A stretch of DNA of 64,000 bases from Nyssa sinensis (taxonomy: Eukaryota; Streptophyta; Magnoliopsida; Cornales; Nyssaceae): contig CM018032.1 of the NCBI GenBank assembly GCA_008638375.1, positions 54,051,882-54,115,881 on the forward strand. The letters are read 5' to 3'. The translations under genes and the position numbers were made by a program. Positions 58,469 through 64,000 of this stretch are shown piece by piece. Positions within the stretch are counted from its first letter, which is position 1. Each line of letters starts with the position of its first letter. The notes below the pieces were generated by a model. That model saw nothing but the letters and a program-made list of their open reading frames with translations, was not told where the DNA came from and made no database searches.

Positions 58469-58930
58469 AGGGTAAATTACACTGATTTCTCTTGAAGTTT
58501 CTGACAATTATAAAGATCTTTCCTAAAATTTTTGAAATTATGCTAACTTCTCTTTATTTTTACTGACAAACTACAAATACTTTCTTTCAGGTCTAATTTT
58601 TATTTTCGAAAGAACAAAATTGCCCCTTTTATGATTTTTTTGCATTTTTTAATATTTGATCATTTTTTAAAACTTTTTCCATTTTTAAATAAATATTAAT
58701 TAAAACTTTCTTTGTCTAAAAAAAATATAAGTTATTTACCTCAAATTTAATTTTATATAAAAAAAGTCTTTAAAAAAGTTAGTAAAAAATGGTCAAAATT
58801 TAAAAAGTGCAAAAAAAAAAAATGAAATGGATACTTTTGTCATTTTGAAGAAAAAAAAAATTGAATTAAAAGTAAGAGGAGGTAATTTTAATTTATCAAT
58901 AAAAGTTATAAAGATCGGTGTAATTTATAA
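58469..58930. mobile_element. 'AAATTACACTGA' TIR repeat, copy 4
   Basis: GGGTAAATTACACTGATTTC (left) and AAGATCGGTGTAATTTATAA (right) are inverted ends. TACTGACAAACTACAAATAC and TTTGTCATTTTGAAGAAAAA are the conserved inner words. Confidence 0.7.
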
Positions 58931-59269
58931 ATTTGAGACTTTTCCATCCTAGCTCACTCCGAATTAATCTTCTTATACATTGTATGAATGCAAAATGAAA
59001 AAAAAAAATGTGAATGTGGCATGGGGTCCAAGCCCCCACAGGCATATTAATTATCTTTGAATATTAAAGTAATGTCCATTTCACTTACCAAACAAGTAAG
59101 ACAAAAGCATCATTTTTTAAAATATTTGATATCAATCATGCTTCTTCGAATTTTCTTTCATCCTTTTTATTTTTTTAATGCTAATCCAATCACGTTACCA
59201 GGGAAGGAAGGTCCACTTATGTAGTGTTCTATATATATATATATATATTGAGCAATGTAGTCAAGATCA

Positions 59270-59300
<31 letters not shown>

Positions 59301-60580
59301 TAATGATATCTCAATCCTTCATTTTAAGTGTAATGTTATCACTTTAACCACTATTACAATACATTCGTAATAACTCTCTAATTATTATTAATTTTGCGAT
59401 TGAAAAATTATTAATTATTTTCTTTATAATTTTTATTAAATAAAGAATTCTCACAAGTACACAGTTTTTAGCATGATATTAGGACATACTAAATATATTC
59501 CCAAAAGTGATCAATTATTTTCATACTTAGAAAATATGTTATATACTAATTTAATTTACAAGAACTATTTTAATCTTTTTTAGTATTAAATATTAATGTT
59601 AGTACGAATTTTTATATTTTATGAGTACTGTACATGATATTTTTTAATTATAATAATTAATTATAAAACATTTTGTTAAAATAATTAAATTCAACTCGAC
59701 TTAATAAAGTCTTATAATTAATTATTTAGAGTCAAGCACATGAATCATATATAGTTTGCACCATTTTGCTCTATTATTTGCTCGAATAATTTTGGGATTA
59801 ATATTCTTAATAAACTTATTAGTTATTTAGCATAGAAAAATTATGGTTTTTTTTAAAAGCTTATTAATCATTAAAAAAATGTAAAACACAAAATAGTAAT
59901 AATTAAATAGAAAGCTGAAATTACTATTATAAATATAGGTCTCATCATAATTGGATACTTTGGACTTTGTCTCATATTAAATAGGGTGTTTTGAATATTG
60001 AATGGTCTTAAATAGGGCTATTATTACATCAGATATTAATTAGAATCTCATAATTTTTTTTAAAATTAAATGGATCAATACGATCATAAGAATTGGGCAA
60101 ATTTGATCTGTTAACAATCTAATTCCGATTAAATATAACATATATATATATATATACATATATTAAAATTTATATTTTTACATTTTTTCTATAATATGTT
60201 AAATATTAAATTATGTAAAAATTTTTTAAGTTAAATTTATATATTTTAAATTTTGCATATCATAATATAATATTATATATAAGAGATTAATATATATTAT
60301 AATATAATATTTTATATACGTAACATATATTAATATTATTATAAGAACAGATTAAATAAGATTCGATTCTATAATTAATAAATTTGAATATAAATAAAGA
60401 ATTTAGAATTTCGTCAAAAAATCTTAACTGATTTTATTTAATAATTATTTTTTTAATAAACAAAATTTAAATTACCCTTAATTTAAATCAAATTTGATCT
60501 ATTTTCAGATTGAGTCTCGAAATTGAGTTTTTTTATTTACTCTAATTATTTTATTTATAATTTTTACTATCATCCAATAA
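58931..60580. other. Gene-free, extremely AT-rich region
   Basis: No coding signal. Microsatellites at 59230-59248 (AT) and 59270-59299 (AT then CA). The 60120-60330 stretch is almost pure A and T. Confidence 0.6.
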
Positions 60581-60717
60581 TTTAATCCAAAATGAATAGT
60601 TGCTGCTTCATGGAATGCGCGTGCGACCTCGTCCAGTCGTTGAAAAAAACTTTGGGGAACCCAGCATGGCCGTCGACGTGTAACATGGGGGAAGCGAATG
60701 CGAATTCACACAGTAGC

Positions 60718-60815
60718 CAGCCAATCAGGGTTTGAAAATCAGTACATACGCTGCACGGCAATCGACCAGCCAATCAAGGTTTGAAATTCAGTGCATCCGC
60801 AGCACGGCAAGGGAG
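60718..60815. repeat. Two-copy 49-bp tandem repeat in a GC-richer island
   Basis: CAGCCAATCAGGGTTTGAAA...GCACGGCAATCGAC (60718-60766) and its diverged copy (60767-60815), each with one CCAATCA box, in the island 60600-60830. Confidence 0.75.
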
Positions 60816-61307
60816 ACGACCATCGAATTTTCAAACAGCAGTCAAATTGAAAAAGAAAAGTCTTTTATTTTTATTTATATATATATATATATATGTAAGA
60901 TGCCACGAAAATGAGATGGTTTTGTCCGTGTGTTTTGTGTCCAAAACGTGAAAACGTTTCTGTTGACTCTTACTTGCTATCCGAGGGGATGGGATCCTTG
61001 CTCTCCAGATTCGAGCTGACATTTATCGGTTTAGGATAATGTTGGCGTGTCAACAAATTTGTATATAAATATCGTCCACACATTTTTATTAATACGTGGA
61101 ATGTTCATTGTATTGAAATTAATAAATAATTTTTAAAATTATTATATTAATTTTTTTTATATTTGATAATTACAAAAGTATCTTTTATAATTTTTTATAT
61201 TAAAATAACTTTATTATTATAATTGTTGAAACGGAAGCTAATGAAAAATATAAATATATTATTTTACCTTTTAAAATAGGGTAATGTTTAACTTCAAATT
61301 TGACAGG

Positions 61308-61495
61308 AGAAATTTTCTTAAACCTACATATGTGTCACAATTTTAGTTGGTCACATATGCAATATACATATATTTTTTGATTTATTTAATTATTAATTTT
61401 TTTTTATTAAAACTAAATAGTCACATAATATACATGTGAGTGGATGCGTGTTCCATTAAAATTATGACACGTATGTAGATAGAAAAAAGTTCCTC
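61308..61495. mobile_element. Foldback MITE
   Basis: Left CTACATATGTGTCACAATTTTA and right TAAAATTATGACACGTATGTAG are inverted relatives, flanked by further complementary bases (AGAAATTTTCTTAAAC against AGAAAAAAGTTCCT). Confidence 0.55.
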
Positions 61496-62993
61496 TTAAC
61501 TAGTTTGGAGTTAAGGACTGTCTTTTAAAATAAAGGAGATTACAACAGTTTACTAAATAGATAGAAATTATCATCAGGTCCACTCATAAAGATATGCAAC
61601 CCAAAAGTTCTTTAGTTATTTTATGACTAAAATAACCTTTCAATATTTTTTCTAAAGATAGTCTAAACTGATCTGGGAAATACACACATTTGTCAAGAAA
61701 ATTTTTTATAATTTCAAAAATAAATTACTCACAATATATAAATTCATTTTTAATAAAATTTATATATTTGAATTTTAAAAATCAAGATTTATCAAATAGG
61801 GTCCATATTACATATAAAAATTTGAAAACAAAAATTACTTCTTGAACTATAAAATTTATTGTTGTGGAAAGAAATAAACTGTGAAATTTTACCGTTCCCG
61901 AAAAGTAAATAAATAATAAGATTTTAATTTCACTATAAATTTATTGATTGTCAACCATTTTATATGCTTTTGGACTTACATTTTGGATGTCAAAAGAATC
62001 TTTAAGGTAGTGAAATTTGTAATTAAAAAAATCAGTATTTGAATAAAAGTGGATAGTAAAATTTTACAATTTGACCAACTGTAAAATTCACGAGTCTTCC
62101 TTCAGTCGTCAAATTCCACCAAATGGACATCCTATCCGATTCATTTTTTCTTTAGACTAATACTTTTAAAAAAAATTCTGATATTTAAAAATCTCACTTT
62201 TTGAGCTATATGCAAATACAAAACAACTTATACCTTTTTTCCATCACCTTTCTGTATAATCTTTTGATGATGTTGTAATTCTACCAAAAAAGGTTGCTGC
62301 AATTTCAGGAAAAAAAGGCAGTGTACTTCATGAACCTTTTGATTAAAATAGTATTCTATTTTAATTTTGCGTCATTCTGATCAATTTTCATGAAATTGAG
62401 ACATAGGACAAAATTAATTTATTTGTTTCAAACTTGACCATAATTTATTTACCCTTTGTTTTGTAGAATTCAGGAGCATGCTTGTACATTCAAAATGCAA
62501 TCCATGCTTTCTTGTGATGGCTTGCAGTGGCATACAAGAAGGCTTTGCCCTTGCGCATAGTCCAGCAATGGAGATTTTCTAACAATGGTGATGATCAACA
62601 ACAACGGTGATGGACGATTTTCTCGAGTCTCTTTTGTCTATATGTAATTCTAGGGTTTTAAAACTCACTCAAAGTGGCGGTGCTGGACAACAAGTCGACG
62701 ATGAAAAAGATGAGAAAGAGAGAGAGATGTGGGTTTAGAGAGGATCGAGAGATATAAAGAGGAACACGAGAGACAGAGACAAGAAAAAGTAGGTGTTTCG
62801 GTGTTTACGTTTGGTCGGGTAAAAGCTAAATGGCAAAAAAGTAATATATTAAAATTGGTTATATACCAACTTATAGAAATAGACTTGAACTCAAAAACAA
62901 AATAACCAATTGTCTTTCAACCTAAAAGAAAAATATGCATGAATCTCGTAATAATTATCATCTTACACAGGGACTTAAGCCCGATTAATCATT

Positions 62994-63272
62994 AAAATAA
63001 TTACACTGATATTCTCTGTGATATTTGATAATTACAAAAACTTTTTCTGTGATGTTTAAAAAGATAAAAAATGTCAATGTAATATACAATGATATTTTAG
63101 TCATATAAAAATTTTTGATTGAAATCCTAATACCGTCAATGGCGAATTTAATACAAAGGAAGAATCTATATATTGTCGATAGAACTAAAAATTATATTAG
63201 CGTAATTTCAGAAAAACACATAAAAAATTCATCAATGTTAGATAATTTATAAAAGATCAGTGTAATTTTCTC
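62994..63272. mobile_element. 'AAATTACACTGA' TIR repeat, copy 5 (degenerate)
   Basis: AAAATAATTACACTGATATT at the left and AAAAGATCAGTGTAATTTTC at the right keep the inverted ends; the middle is diverged. Confidence 0.5.
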
Positions 63273-63639
63273 TTATTTTTCGCCATCGGATCCACTAGTA
63301 CTATCATCTCTAAAAGATTTTACCTATTTTCGGTCCCGTTTTATTTGAAATTTAGGTAAGTACTACATTTCTTTTTTACATAGGATTCACTATCCATGAG
63401 ACCGAACCCATCATTTGTGGGACTCCCATCGAAAAATGAACTATGAAATGAAGAAACTCCTATTTTTGTATCAGTATTACATTACTTATATATCAAATTA
63501 TAATGTGATCTGTATTCAATATAAAGTTGTCATTTTGTTTAAAAAAGAATAATGCTATATATTCTCAATTTGTATCTCTATACATGTGATACTATGACAT
63601 GGCTCACCATGTCATCATATTTTATGATGCTGCACTTTT

Positions 63640-64000
63640 TGACTAGCAACACGTGAGGGGCTCCGTGACATGTAGAACACTCAGAGAGATGATCAGAGGA
63701 CCACCGGATTGGCTCCGGCGGTAGCCGCTCCGATGCTTAAGTAAGTAAGAGAATTGAAAGACTGTATTGAAAGCCAAAGAATGAGCATCAAAGTAAAAGC
63801 GTACCTCTAGGGTTTAATATATATGCCGTGGCTTTCCTAAGTTAATTAGGATTCGATGCCATGAATATAGGGATATGATCATCGGAGATTGTAGTTACCT
63901 TCTGGATCCTTGAGTCGTAGATGGAGATAATAATAAATAGTAGTTTCCGCATTGAAGACCGTTTCCTTATTCCCCGCTTGACAGTTGTTAAGGAAACCAT
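63640..64000. mobile_element. Possible edge of an LTR retroelement
   Basis: GATTGGCTCCGGCGGTAGCC and GCTCCGATGCTTAAGT (about 63702-63742) resemble leader or 3' untranslated sequence of plant LTR elements, and base composition becomes less AT-rich. No LTR pair, PBS or protein is visible before the window ends. Confidence 0.25.

Overview
The window is nuclear DNA of a flowering plant, most likely a eudicot. Genes are split by many GT-AG introns, the intergenic DNA is AT-rich with many microsatellites, and plant LINE, Ty1/copia, TRIM, SINE and MITE sequences are abundant. The species cannot be named from the sequence. Three protein-coding genes are supported exon by exon with consistent reading phase. 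No prokaryotic feature, CRISPR array, rRNA gene or intact tRNA gene was seen.

Gene 1 (+, about 1-24698) is the 3' two thirds of a DIS3/RRP44-type exosome exoribonuclease. Seventeen coding exons are visible (3198-24698). They give about 648 codons covering the second half of the N-terminal cold-shock region, the complete RNB catalytic domain and the C-terminal S1-like domain. Its introns are swollen with mobile DNA: a LINE array (about 320-2145), a hAT-like MITE (3773-4210), LINE pieces (6781-8980), a 5.2-kb Ty1/copia element in antisense (11383-16583), a 268-bp TRIM with perfect target duplication (17076-17343), a further TIR element (about 18287-19022) and a Stowaway-like MITE (about 20488-20709).

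Gene 2 (-, 26105-31014) is a complete ten-exon, 420-residue PIN-LIKES (PILS) auxin-transport facilitator, convergent with gene 1 across 1.4 kb. A 9.4-kb intergenic stretch follows (31015-40425) with MITEs, microsatellites and one decayed gene-like fragment (39155-39800).

Gene 3 (-, 40426-50384) is a five-exon, 166-residue chloroplast-targeted single-pass membrane protein resembling Arabidopsis At1g42960. It has only 501 coding bases spread over 10 kb. Its introns carry a three-copy 299-bp tandem array with primer-binding-site-like ends (41965-42854), a TRIM relative, a hAT-like element with a perfect 8-bp target duplication (45044-45578), a second copy of the 3773 MITE family (48057-48663) and tRNA-promoter-like sequence.

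From about 50.5 kb to the end no gene was found. This stretch holds a 0.6-kb direct duplication, a SINE candidate, foldback MITEs, a small GC-rich island with a 49-bp tandem repeat and perhaps the edge of an LTR retroelement. The most informative observations are the dated layers of nested insertions inside essential-gene introns and the five dispersed copies of one TIR repeat. I found no evidence for a wholly new biological system.
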